Shown here: piece by piece, positions 52,985 to 61,187 of the stretch | Layout: each line of letters starts with the position of its first letter | How positions within the stretch are numbered: position 1 is the first letter of the stretch | Translations under genes and position numbers: made by a program | DNA from: Frigoriglobus tundricola | GTDB taxonomy: Bacteria > Planctomycetota > Planctomycetia > Gemmatales > Gemmataceae | DNA length: 64,000 nucleotides | NCBI RefSeq assembly: GCF_013128195.2 | Contig: NZ_CP053452.2 | Coordinates: 3,782,001 to 3,846,000 of the forward strand | Reading direction: 5' to 3' | The notes under the pieces: model-generated | The model's input: the letters and a program-made list of their open reading frames with translations, nothing else | Database searches by the model: none | Told to the model about the DNA's origin: nothing

Positions 52985-53394
52985 GGGTCGGGTGTCAGTA
53001 AGCGGGGGTCGGGCCGGGCGGCTCAGAACAACAGGTCGCACCGGCGAACACACGCTCGATGCCCTGAACTAAGTTAGAAACGGGGGCGGAAAGGGGCTTC
53101 GTGCGGATGGCCGATGCCGAGACAGAAACGAGCCGCAGATGACGCCGACATCGCGGATCGGAATAAAACAATTGATCGTATTTTAATCCGTGTTGTCTGT
53201 GTCGTCTGTGGCTTCTTCTCCTTCCGGCACCTGCACGCACTGGTCGTTGAGTCCGTCCGGTAACGCCCGTTCCCAATCACACGTCATGTAACGCCACTGT
53301 AAGCACCGCGCGCATATCGCCTTCGCACGCGGGCACTCGCCGGTATATTTGCCAGCGCAGGCTTCGCCCCAACACCGATAGAGGTGCCCCTACC
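52985..53394. other. gene-free stretch with one palindrome
   Basis: About 410 bases between divergent genes. Holds the diverged palindrome at 53132-53213, an AT-rich core (ATAAAACAATTGATCG, 53163-53178), and the upstream region of the GTG-started gene at 53395. No gene recognised. Confidence 0.5.
53132..53213. repeat. GCCGCAGATGA-type palindrome, diverged
   Basis: GCCGCAGATGACGCCGACAT (53132 on) pairs at about 20 of 27 positions with 53187-53213 (ending GTCGTCTGTGGC). It is related in its GCCGC(A/G)GA ends to the repeat at 15656-15722. Confidence 0.65.
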
Positions 53395-54981
53395 GTGCGC
53401 ACAATTCGCGTTCTCGCGGCCGGTCTGGCGCTCGCGCTGCTCGGCTCACCCGCACCCGCCGACGACACGCCGGTGAAGAGCAAGATCGTCGGCGTCGATC
53501 TGTTCAAGAACGGGCTGGCGATCGTCAAGCGCGAGGCGACGCTCGGCAGGGCCGGCACCTACACCATCGACGACGTGCCCACGCCGGTCCACGGCACCTT
53601 CTACATCGACAGCACGGGTACCGTTGATGTGGCGGTGCGGATGCGCGACGTGGAGGTGCCCGCAACCGAAACGGTGCCGGGCAACTTGCAGGACGACCTT
53701 GCGGGCAAGAAGGTGGTCGTCCACTTCCGGGGCGACAAGCGCGCCCCGGTCGCCGGGACCATGATGAAGATCAAGCCACCCAGGGCGGACGAACAGGCGG
53801 CAGCGGGTCGGTTCCTCGTGCTGCAAACGGCCAAGGGCCGCGTCTATTTGGAGCCGAGCGAGGTCATGGCGGTGGAGTCCGAGGACGCGGGCACCACGGT
53901 GACCCGCCGCCGCCCTCAGTTGGCCCTCACGCTGGCCGAAACGGACAAGGCCGAAACGAAGGTCACGATCCGCTACATCGCGACCGGCTTATCGTGGGCG
54001 CCGAGCTACCGGCTGGACATTTCCGACCCGAAGACGCTCGCGCTCGAGCAGAACGCGGTCGTCCGCAACGAGCTCGCGGACCTGGACGGCGCCGAGGTGC
54101 GGCTGATCTCCGGCTACCCCAGCGTGCAGTACGCGCACGTCCGCTCGCTGATATCCCCCCGGGCGACGTTCGCGTCGTTTTTCGCGGAACTGGCCGGCGG
54201 CCGGTCGTGGGAGGCCGACGCGGCGAGTAACTCGATCGTGAGTCAGCAGGCGGTCTCGCTCAACTTGCGCGCCCCCGGCGGCGGGTGGGGCGGCTCCAAT
54301 CTCGCTCTCGGCGCGACCCCGGCCGGTGAGGGCGTCGATTTGCACTACCAGTCGATCGGCAAGCGCACCCTGGCCGCGGGCGACGCGCTCGCGCTGACGG
54401 TGGCAAGGGGCAAGGCCGAGTACGAGCGGATCGTGGAGTGGCTGGTGCCGGACACACGCAACGCCCACGGCCAGCCCGAGGGGAACGGCGAGGGCGACGT
54501 GTGGGACGCGCTGAAGTTCAAGAACCCGCTCGCGTTCCCGATGACGACCGGCCCGGCGACGGTGACCGCCAACGGCCAGTTCAACGGCCAGCGCACGAGC
54601 TACTGGGTGAACAGCGGCGAGGAGACGGTGCTGCACGTGGAGAAAGCGCTGAGCGTCCGCACGCGGGCGACGGAAACCGAGCAACTGAATAAGGACGGCA
54701 GCGGGCGCGACCTGATCTGGCTGGGCGGGCGCCAGTACCGCAAGACGACCGTGGAGGGCGAACTGGCGGTGAGCAACCACCGCAAGGAGACGATCGCACT
54801 GGTGATCCGCCGCCGCTTCTCCGGCGAACTGGTCCAGGCCGACGGCGATCCGAAACGGCAGCTCCGCGAGGAGGGCGTGTACTCGGTGAACAAGCGGCAG
54901 GAAATGCTCTGGACGCTGCCGCTCAAGGGCGGCGAGGAGAAGAAGTTGAAGTACACCTACACGGTACTCATGCCGCACTGA
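53395..54981 (+). CDS. secreted DUF4139-domain protein
   Basis: 528 residues from GTG 53395; the signal peptide (RTIRVLAAGLALALLGSPAPADD) supports this start. A long beta-rich domain begins KIVGVDLFKNGLAIVKREAT and includes VTIRYIATGLSWAPSYRLDI and NAVVRNELADLDGAEVRLIS, matching DUF4139 (the same fold as in mucoidy-inhibitor A-type proteins). The C-terminal part (WTLPLKGGEEKKLKYTYTVL) closes with a DUF4139 tail. Role is not established in any organism. Periplasmic location inferred. Confidence 0.82.
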   Translation: MRTIRVLAAGLALALLGSPAPADDTPVKSKIVGVDLFKNGLAIVKREATLGRAGTYTIDDVPTPVHGTFYIDSTGTVDVAVRMRDVEVPATETVPGNLQDDLAGKKVVVHFRGDKRAPVAGTMMKIKPPRADEQAAAGRFLVLQTAKGRVYLEPSEVMAVESEDAGTTVTRRRPQLALTLAETDKAETKVTIRYIATGLSWAPSYRLDISDPKTLALEQNAVVRNELADLDGAEVRLISGYPSVQYAHVRSLISPRATFASFFAELAGGRSWEADAASNSIVSQQAVSLNLRAPGGGWGGSNLALGATPAGEGVDLHYQSIGKRTLAAGDALALTVARGKAEYERIVEWLVPDTRNAHGQPEGNGEGDVWDALKFKNPLAFPMTTGPATVTANGQFNGQRTSYWVNSGEETVLHVEKALSVRTRATETEQLNKDGSGRDLIWLGGRQYRKTTVEGELAVSNHRKETIALVIRRRFSGELVQADGDPKRQLREEGVYSVNKRQEMLWTLPLKGGEEKKLKYTYTVLMPH

Positions 54982-55080
54982 TGAGGCGCCAGCGAAGAGG
55001 GTGAGCGCATTTGATGGAGCCGCGGCCGGTACGGAAGGGGCCAGCCACCGAATCCCAATGTGGCTCACCCTATCGGTACA

Positions 55081-55162
55081 GATGGGGCCGCGACCGGCAG
55101 GGAGCGGGCGAGCCAGATATACGTGTCCGGCTCACCCGCTCCCTGCCGGTCGCGGCCCCATC
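55081..55162. repeat. inverted repeat, 34-bp arms, next to a hydrolase relic
   Basis: GATGGGGCCGCGACCGGCAG and 14 more bases (55081-55114) pair with 55129-55162 at 33 of 34 positions. It directly precedes the remaining coding part of the dead hydrolase, where the missing N-terminus should be. Confidence 0.88.
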
Positions 55163-55164
55163 AG

Positions 55165-55536
55165 ATGCAAGCTTTTCCTCTGGCGACTTGAAGCTGAACG
55201 GGTGGCTCTCCGCCAATGCCAGGGACGGCAAGAAGCGGCCCGCCGTCGTGTTCTTGTACGGCGGGTGGGCGTTCGGCAAAGACGATGGGGAGGACGCGGA
55301 GCCGTTCGTGAGGGCCGGGTTCGTGCTGTTCGTGCCCGTGCTCCGGGGGAGAACGGCAACCCCGGCACCGACGAGAACCCCCTCGGCGAGGTGAACGACG
55401 CGGTCGCGGCCGGGCACTTCGTTTCGTCGCTGCCGAACACTGTGAGCTGATTGTGGTCCGAGGCGGTCACCAGGCGATGGTCGCACCGGCCGTGCGGCGG
55501 GTGATCGCTTGGTTCCACCAGTTCGCAGCCAAGTAA
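55165..55536 (+). pseudogene. alpha/beta hydrolase (dienelactone-hydrolase-like) remnant with internal deletion
   Basis: Two conserved ends of one enzyme remain. The first is LNGWLSANARDGKKRPAVVF then LYGGWAFGKDDGEDAEPFV, followed, after one frame change, by GENGNPGTDENPLGEVNDAV and the start of the helix HFVSSLPN. The nucleophile elbow that should follow is missing. The last part resumes VVRGGHQAMVAPAVRRVIAW and stops at 55536, which contains the catalytic-His region. The start, the nucleophile serine and Asp are absent. It is flanked at the left by a 34-bp palindrome. Confidence 0.7.
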
Positions 55537-55541
55537 CGAAT

Positions 55542-55585
55542 GAAGCGGTGAAATGACCGACCGACGAAGGTCATCTCACCGCTTC
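55542..55585. terminator. hairpin terminator between convergent genes
   Basis: GAAGCGGTGAAATGACC (55542-55558) pairs with 55569-55585 at 16 of 17 positions. It lies between the hydrolase relic and the DUF4198 gene. Confidence 0.7.
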
Positions 55586-55632
55586 GGCCCAAACGTCTTT
55601 TTGTTCTGATCTGCGGCGGAGCGACGCGCCCG

Positions 55633-56301
55633 TTACTTCGACACGTCGCACACCAGCGTCGCGTAGGAGCGGGTCTCCGAGAACTTCTTGCCGGCGTGCT
55701 CGCCCTCCTTCGGGTCGATCACCTTCGCCTGGACGCCGTAGCGGCCGGCGCCCTCGAAGGTCGGCGTGTAGCCGTCCTTGTCGGTCTTCACGCCCTTCTT
55801 CCCGCCGGCCGGCAGCAGCACCGTTACCTCCGAGTCGGCCACCGGCTTGCCCGCGGCCAGCACCTGGAACCGCACCTTCGACAGCGCCGGCACGGCAACG
55901 ATCTCCAGCGGCAACTTCGCGCCCACCGCCTTCGCGCTCGCGGCGCCGATCGTCGCCTTCGGGTAGTACGCCAGCCGGAACGGCTTGTCGTCGCCCTTCT
56001 GGATCACGCCGTAATCGGTGGTGCCGTACACCACCCGGTCGCCGCGGCCGGGCACGTTCACCGCGAGGAAGCCGTCGCCCTTCTTCCACTCCAGCGGCGC
56101 TTCCTTACCGGTGGCGTCGCGGAGCGTCAGCTTGGTGCTCGCGATCTTCTCGATGTTCACGTTGGCGTCCGGCTCCAGCGTGTCGCTGAAGACCACCTTC
56201 GCCGATTCGCCCTTGTCGTCGGGCACGACGAACGGGTAGTGGGCCTGCGCGGCCGCCGCCGCGAACAGCCCGATCACCAGCGCCCCGAACGTGCGGTACA
56301 T
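55633..56301 (-). CDS. secreted DUF4198-domain protein
   Basis: 222 residues; ATG 56301 follows AGGAGAACGCTC. Signal peptide MYRTFGALVIGLFAAAAAQA, mature HYPFVVPDDKGESAKVVFSD, the start typical of DUF4198 (nickel-uptake-like NikK/CbiK-type periplasmic proteins). The mature fold is two beta domains; the second, ATIGAASAKAVGAKLPLEIV through VTVLLPAGGKKGVKTDKDGYT, resembles carboxypeptidase-regulatory-like modules. The N-terminal His after cleavage can coordinate metal in this family. No transporter genes lie beside it. Confidence 0.8.
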   Translation of the reverse strand: MYRTFGALVIGLFAAAAAQAHYPFVVPDDKGESAKVVFSDTLEPDANVNIEKIASTKLTLRDATGKEAPLEWKKGDGFLAVNVPGRGDRVVYGTTDYGVIQKGDDKPFRLAYYPKATIGAASAKAVGAKLPLEIVAVPALSKVRFQVLAAGKPVADSEVTVLLPAGGKKGVKTDKDGYTPTFEGAGRYGVQAKVIDPKEGEHAGKKFSETRSYATLVCDVSK

Positions 56302-56681
56302 GAGCGTTCTCCTGGAGTGTTGCTCGGCCCTTGCCTCCACAGCTTGTTGTAGCGGGAACGGTCCGTGATGAATGACGAACGGCACAGCACGCGCACCGCC
56401 GCCTTCGACCCGACATTCATCATTCATCGTTTATCACGCTGAGTAGAAAGGGTCGGTCGGGCTTTGTTTTCAGCCCGTAGGGCTGGGACAACATAGCCCC
56501 GGGCACCGCCCGGGGTGGGATCGTGAATCGCCTCCAGGCCGAAAGCCTGGGACAGCACCGCGTGTGCCAGGCCTTCAGCCTGAAAGACACCACCACTCGT
56601 TCCCCGGGCGTTGCCCGGGGCTATGCTGTGCCAGCCTTTCAGGCTGAAAACACACCGGCCCTTTTCAACAAAACACCTTTG
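56302..56681. other. gene-free stretch filled by a large nested palindrome
   Basis: 380 bases. Apart from the palindrome at 56467-56650 and the leader of the DUF4198 gene on the left, I see no feature. Confidence 0.6.
56467..56650. repeat. large nested palindromic element (about 184 bp)
   Basis: Outer arms TTTTCAGCC...CCCGGGG (56467-56515) and CCCCGGGCG...GGCTGAAAA (56602-56650) pair over most of 49 bases. Each arm holds its own CCCCGGGC/GCCCGGGG hairpin, and a further AGGCC-GAAAGCCT/AGGCCTTCAGCCT pairing lies inside. It also contains TTCAGGCTGAAA-type words twice. Typical of large planctomycete intergenic cruciform elements. Confidence 0.85.
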
Positions 56682-57818
56682 TCACTCACCACTTCGGACC
56701 AGGAGGTCCGGGATGTCGGACGTGACGCCGCGGACCGTGACGCGCTTGAAGGGCCAATCGACCGGTGCCGTGACCACTTCGGGTGTGTCCCCGGTCACGA
56801 GCACCGTATCGACGCACGCCGCCGGGCCGACCCGCGGCTGCCACACCACCGCCTGTCCGGCGACGAGCGGCTCGTCCTGACCGGCGCGGCGCAACTCCTC
56901 CGCCGCGAACCGACCCGCTCCGTACCCCGGCTGGCTCAACCGGCCGTCGAACTCGAACGGCGTGCCCGTGAGGACGACGGCCGCCGCATCGGCCACGGCG
57001 GAAATGAGCCCGCCCGGCCGGCTGAACGACCGGTAAACGGCCGCGAGCTTGAGGGCCAGATCGTGCGCCGTGCGCACCTCGTCCGACGGCGGGCCGAAGC
57101 TGACCGTCCGCGCCGCGGTGACGAACAGCCCGTCCCGCTGGCCGGTCGCCTGAACCAGACAGGTGCGGGTCACCGGGGCGGACGTGAACCCCGAGCGCCG
57201 GAACCGCGCCCCGCGGTCGTCGGCGGTCACCGTGATCGCGGCCGGTTCGATGCCGCGGTGCAGCATTCGGTGCCCGAGCTGACCCGCGATCTCGTCCTCG
57301 GTCTCGCCGGCCCGGATCGTCCGGGCGGTCGCCTCCACGGAGTGCGCCACCCACTCGCCCAGGTCGTGGTAGCGCGCCCGTTCGTAAGCCGTGAGGGGGC
57401 GGAGCAGCGGGCGGAGCCGGTCGTTCGCCATCGGCACGTGGGGGAACGGCCGGTCGGCCGCAATGGTGCGCCCGGCGGTGACGTTGAAGAGCAGTTCGGA
57501 CCGCCCGCCGGCCCAGGTCCACTCCTTCAACTGGAACCCGAGCCGGTCGATTTCCTCGTCGAAGAGGCGCTGGGTGTCCACGTTCGAGCACAGCAGCCAC
57601 CGCTGCCGGCCGTTGGTGTACACGCCGGGGCGCTCGGAATCGGCGATCAGCCCGCGGGCGGTCAGCCCCGCGGTGAACCACGCGACGTGCGCCGGCATGA
57701 GCAGCACCACCGCTTCGCAGTTCATGTCCGCGAGGATTTCGGCGACGAGTTCCTGCTTGGCGTCGATGTCCGCCCGGCGGGCCGCGATCTGCTCGTCGGT
57801 GAGCATGGGGAAGGCCAT
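56682..57818 (-). CDS. M24-family-like protein lacking the metal ligands
   Basis: 378 residues. N-terminal creatinase-like domain (CEAVVLLMPAHVAWFTAGLT) and C-terminal pita-bread fold (GRTIAADRPFPHVPMANDR, ARTIRAGETEDEIAGQLGHR, LALKLAAVYRSF). Where active M24 enzymes have Asp, Asp, His, Glu, Glu, this protein has no corresponding residues; for example the place of the final Glu reads AACVDTVLVTGD. It therefore looks like a non-catalytic relative, perhaps binding peptides or another protein. Its stop is followed on the minus strand by the large palindrome. Confidence 0.78.
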   Translation of the reverse strand: MAFPMLTDEQIAARRADIDAKQELVAEILADMNCEAVVLLMPAHVAWFTAGLTARGLIADSERPGVYTNGRQRWLLCSNVDTQRLFDEEIDRLGFQLKEWTWAGGRSELLFNVTAGRTIAADRPFPHVPMANDRLRPLLRPLTAYERARYHDLGEWVAHSVEATARTIRAGETEDEIAGQLGHRMLHRGIEPAAITVTADDRGARFRRSGFTSAPVTRTCLVQATGQRDGLFVTAARTVSFGPPSDEVRTAHDLALKLAAVYRSFSRPGGLISAVADAAAVVLTGTPFEFDGRLSQPGYGAGRFAAEELRRAGQDEPLVAGQAVVWQPRVGPAACVDTVLVTGDTPEVVTAPVDWPFKRVTVRGVTSDIPDLLVRSGE

Positions 57819-57850
57819 CAGAGGTAGGCCCGCCGGGGCAGGCGCGTTTC

Positions 57851-57949
57851 GGGTGGCCGACGGTCTCCGACAGTCGGTGCTCGCACCCTCGGTGGTCGAA
57901 CAGGTACTCGAATTCGGTAGCCGTCACTGTCGGAGACCGTGACCCACCC
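57851..57949. repeat. inverted repeat, 24-bp imperfect arms
   Basis: GGGTGGCCGACGGTCTCCGA and four more bases (57851-57874) pair with 57926-57949 at 20 of 24 positions, with the core GGTCTCCGACAGT exact. It lies in the 170-base gap between the end of the cytochrome fusion and the start of the M24-like gene. Confidence 0.7.
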
Positions 57950-57988
57950 GAGAAAGCCGTTTTCACCGGTGCAGTGGACACACGGGCG

Positions 57989-60900
57989 TCACTTCTTCAG
58001 CCCCTTGCACCACTCGGTCATCAGCTCGACACCGACGGGGTCGATGCGGGCGGACGACAGCGGCGGCATCTGCCCGCTGTTGGGGCCGCGTGCGCGAATC
58101 CGCTGGAGCACCACGCTCCGCTCCGGCGCGCCCGGGGCGATCAGTCGCGCGTCCGCGAGGCCGAACGTCTGGTGCAGGGGCTTGGCGTCGATCAGCCGCA
58201 TCTTGTCCCAGGCGGTCGGGTAGTCGAGTTGCATCTGCGCGTTCCCGCCGCCCGCCTCGACGTGACACGTCGCGCAGTTCGTGTGCAGCCACGCCTTCGC
58301 CCGGAGGTCCAGCGGTTGCGCCTTGTCGTAGGGATCGGCCAGGCGCTTCAGTGCGGCCGGCGCGGCGTGCAACAGCCCGGTGGGTTTCGGCTCGCGCTGG
58401 TCGGGCTGCTGTTTGCTCGTCGCGTCCGTGATCGCGCCGCCCACCTCACCGGCCCACCCGACGTTAAACAGCCCCAGGTGTTCGAGGACGCGGAGCTGGT
58501 TGTCCGTGCGGCCGCTCGGGTACGTGTGGTCCTTGTTGAACTGCACCTCACACAGCCCCAGCACGTAGTTCGCGGCGCGGCTGTGGCACACCATGCACTC
58601 GGCCCGGCTCGGATAGTGCCACGCCTGCTTCCGCTCGCCGCCGGCGGTCTTAACGACGAACTCCCGGTCGGTGCCGGACGCGGCCACGAGCGTGGCGTCG
58701 GTGCCGTCGTCGGTCCAGATGTAGGAGTAGCCGTACCACTCGCCGGCCTGCCGGGTCATGAAGCGCGTTTCGACCCATTTACGACTCGTCGGGTCGCCCT
58801 CCGTCGTTTCCAGGGCGAAACTCTTCACGACGACGGTCTTGTCCGGGAAGTCCCAGCCGTTGGTGCGCTTGTACTGGATGGTGCCTTCCGGCACCGCGAG
58901 GAACCGGGCTTTGTGCAACCCGTCCGACCAGAACGGGGCGTTCACGGAATACGGGATCACGCCGGGCTTCAGCTTGTGCTCCTTCACCGAATCGAAGAGG
59001 CCGCTGTCGCTCAGTTTCTTGGGGAACCGGGCGTCGTGCTTGGCGGTGTTGGGGACCAGCGTGAAGAGGCCGCCGTCCCCGCTCGCGGCGTGGTGCGTGA
59101 TGAGCAACTCGCCGTTCGGATCGGTCGTGAACCCGGTGATCTTGAGCGTGGTGATGGCGATCTTCTTGTGCCACTCGATCTTGTCCCCGGTGTGCTTCAC
59201 GGCCCAGATGTGGCCGGTGCTGTAGTCGCCGTAGATGTAGGCGCCTTGCAGTTCGGGGTACTTCGCGCCGTGGTACACGAGCCCGCCGGTGAGCGACCGC
59301 GCCTCCGAGTGATGGTGTTCGACGGTCGGCGGCGCGAACGGCGTGGGACCGGCCTTGCGGTTCGGGTAGAACGGGTGGCCGCCCTCCATCACGCTCCAGC
59401 CGTAGTTGTCGCCCTTCTTCACGAGGTACGCCTGCTCCCACAGGTCTTGCCCGTTCTGGCCCACCCACAGTTGCTTGGTTTTGGCGTCATAAGAGATGCG
59501 CCACGGGTTGCGCAGGCCCATCGCCCACGTTTCGGGGCGGAAGTCCTTGTTGCCGACGAACGGGTTGTCCTTCGGTACGCTGTACATTTTCCCGTCGGCG
59601 GGCTTGTCGACGTCGATACGCAGCAGCTTCGCCAAAAGCAGGTCGGTCCGCTGGCCGGTGAGGTTGGTGTCGGAATCGGACGTGCCGTCGCCGCTGGTGA
59701 CGTACATCATCCCGTCCCCGCCGAAGCACACGGCGGCGCCGTTGTGTCCGTCCGACGCCCACTCGATGATATTCGCCGCACTCTTGAGATCGAGTTCGTG
59801 GGGCGCCTTGGTGGTCATGGCGTAGCGGGTGATCACGGACCACTTCCCCGGCTTCCCCGGCAGTTTGCCGTTCCAGCCGATGTAGACGTAGCCGTTCTCC
59901 GCGAACTTCGGGTGGAAGGTGAGGCCGTAGGCGGTGCCCTCACTGGGCGTGTCCATCAGTTTGACCGCGTCCTTGGTCGCGGTGGCCGCGCCGTACTTGA
60001 TGCGCGAGACCGCGGTCGGGCCGTAGGCCCACGGCTGCGTGATGACGAGCATCTCCGGGTCTCCCGGGAGGGGGGCCCCGCGGGTTCCCCCTCCCGGGAT
60101 GAGTTCGGCGTAGACGGGGAACTCCGGGCGGTACTTGTCCAGCGCCCGCGCCGCGATGAACGAAGGCGGCGGGTCGGGGAACCCCACTACGGTCGAACTG
60201 GTCGGCCGCTCCAGTTTGTCGATGCCAAAGGGCTTGGCTGTGGTCGCGTCCGGGCCGACGAAGGCGAGCGTCGCGTAGTCCTCGCTCTGGTGAAAGAACG
60301 ACGGGATCTTCTTCTTCGCGATGGGGGCCACGCACGACAGCTCCGGCTCCTTCCAGTCCGCGTGGTAGTCGTACCGGCACAGGTTCAGCTTCCACTTCTC
60401 CCCCGGAACCGGGCGCCCGCCGGTGCGGACGAAGTCCGTCCACGAGATGCGACCCTCCACGCTCCAACCTTTGTCGGTGTCGTCCCGCTTGTTGAGCGTG
60501 CCGCGCAACTTGACCTTTGATTCCATGTGGAACTGGCCCACCTTCGACCACTCGACGCCGGAGGTGACGTCGTACTTGGGGTAGAAGGCGTCGAAGTGGG
60601 CGCCGGCCGCGTTCACCTGGAACTCGTAGTAGCCGGCCCTGGTCGCGTCCGGGCGCAGGAAGATCTCGAATACGTCATTTTTCCAGAGTTCCCCGTCGTG
60701 GGCCGTGATGTCGGCGAAGAGGTCGGAGTCCTCCATTTCGCAGTGGAAATACAGGTACTCGCGGTCCCAGAGCAGTTTGGCGGTGGCGGCGGTGCGGCCC
60801 ATCCGCGCCTTGTCGCCGAGCCACGGCAGGTGGAACGCGGCGATCGGCTGGGCGTGTTTCCAGGCCGGCTCATCCGCCACGCCGTCGAGCGTGATGGCGC

Positions 60901-61069
60901 TGTCGGTCCATCGACATTCGAAGCTCGTCGGGAGCGGCTGCTTGAGCGGTTCGGGTATCGGGTGTTCGGGCTTTTGATCGGCCGAGAGATGGCGTAGGCC
61001 GCCGGTCGCAACGACGGCACCGGCGAGCGCGGCGAGGGCGGCGGTCGCGAGAGCGGAGCGGCGTGTCAT
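57989..61069 (-). CDS. CBM9 / glucose-sorbosone dehydrogenase-like propeller / cytochrome c fusion, secreted
   Basis: 1026 residues from ATG 61069, preceded by a signal/anchor (TRRSALATAALAALAGAVV). Residues about 40-270: family-9 carbohydrate-binding module (CRWTDSAITLDGVADEPAWK, YFHCEMEDSDLFADI). Residues about 300-680: six-bladed propeller of the PQQ-type sugar dehydrogenase class (GTAYGLTFHPKFAENGYVYI, ENLP-like GMMYVTSGDGTSDSD, NPWRISYD). Then a beta domain and two haem c sites, CMVCH at Cys825 and CATCH at Cys932. This would oxidise a sugar outside the cytoplasm and pass electrons on. A ten-residue insert GGTRGAPLP-like (encoded at 60069-60098) is a palindromic repeat in frame. Confidence 0.9.
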   Translation of the reverse strand: MTRRSALATAALAALAGAVVATGGLRHLSADQKPEHPIPEPLKQPLPTSFECRWTDSAITLDGVADEPAWKHAQPIAAFHLPWLGDKARMGRTAATAKLLWDREYLYFHCEMEDSDLFADITAHDGELWKNDVFEIFLRPDATRAGYYEFQVNAAGAHFDAFYPKYDVTSGVEWSKVGQFHMESKVKLRGTLNKRDDTDKGWSVEGRISWTDFVRTGGRPVPGEKWKLNLCRYDYHADWKEPELSCVAPIAKKKIPSFFHQSEDYATLAFVGPDATTAKPFGIDKLERPTSSTVVGFPDPPPSFIAARALDKYRPEFPVYAELIPGGGTRGAPLPGDPEMLVITQPWAYGPTAVSRIKYGAATATKDAVKLMDTPSEGTAYGLTFHPKFAENGYVYIGWNGKLPGKPGKWSVITRYAMTTKAPHELDLKSAANIIEWASDGHNGAAVCFGGDGMMYVTSGDGTSDSDTNLTGQRTDLLLAKLLRIDVDKPADGKMYSVPKDNPFVGNKDFRPETWAMGLRNPWRISYDAKTKQLWVGQNGQDLWEQAYLVKKGDNYGWSVMEGGHPFYPNRKAGPTPFAPPTVEHHHSEARSLTGGLVYHGAKYPELQGAYIYGDYSTGHIWAVKHTGDKIEWHKKIAITTLKITGFTTDPNGELLITHHAASGDGGLFTLVPNTAKHDARFPKKLSDSGLFDSVKEHKLKPGVIPYSVNAPFWSDGLHKARFLAVPEGTIQYKRTNGWDFPDKTVVVKSFALETTEGDPTSRKWVETRFMTRQAGEWYGYSYIWTDDGTDATLVAASGTDREFVVKTAGGERKQAWHYPSRAECMVCHSRAANYVLGLCEVQFNKDHTYPSGRTDNQLRVLEHLGLFNVGWAGEVGGAITDATSKQQPDQREPKPTGLLHAAPAALKRLADPYDKAQPLDLRAKAWLHTNCATCHVEAGGGNAQMQLDYPTAWDKMRLIDAKPLHQTFGLADARLIAPGAPERSVVLQRIRARGPNSGQMPPLSSARIDPVGVELMTEWCKGLKK
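60069..60098. repeat. 30-bp palindromic element inserted in frame in the cytochrome fusion gene
   Basis: A 30-base GC palindrome with the GGGGGNNCCCGCGGGTTCCCCC-type core. The 7-base word TCCCGGG lies at both edges (60062-60068 and 60092-60098). Removing 30 bases would give AELIPGDPEM in the protein with no frame loss. Same core as the repeats in hemF (20090) and at 34497. Confidence 0.78.
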
Positions 61070-61187
61070 CGATGGGACTCGACTTGAGGAACGTCGTGCG
61101 AGTCCGCTCATGCTACCCGGACGGGGGGCCGAATGGCAACGGGCCGGAACGTTTCGTTCCGGCCCGTCGGGCCTGGTCGAAATACGA

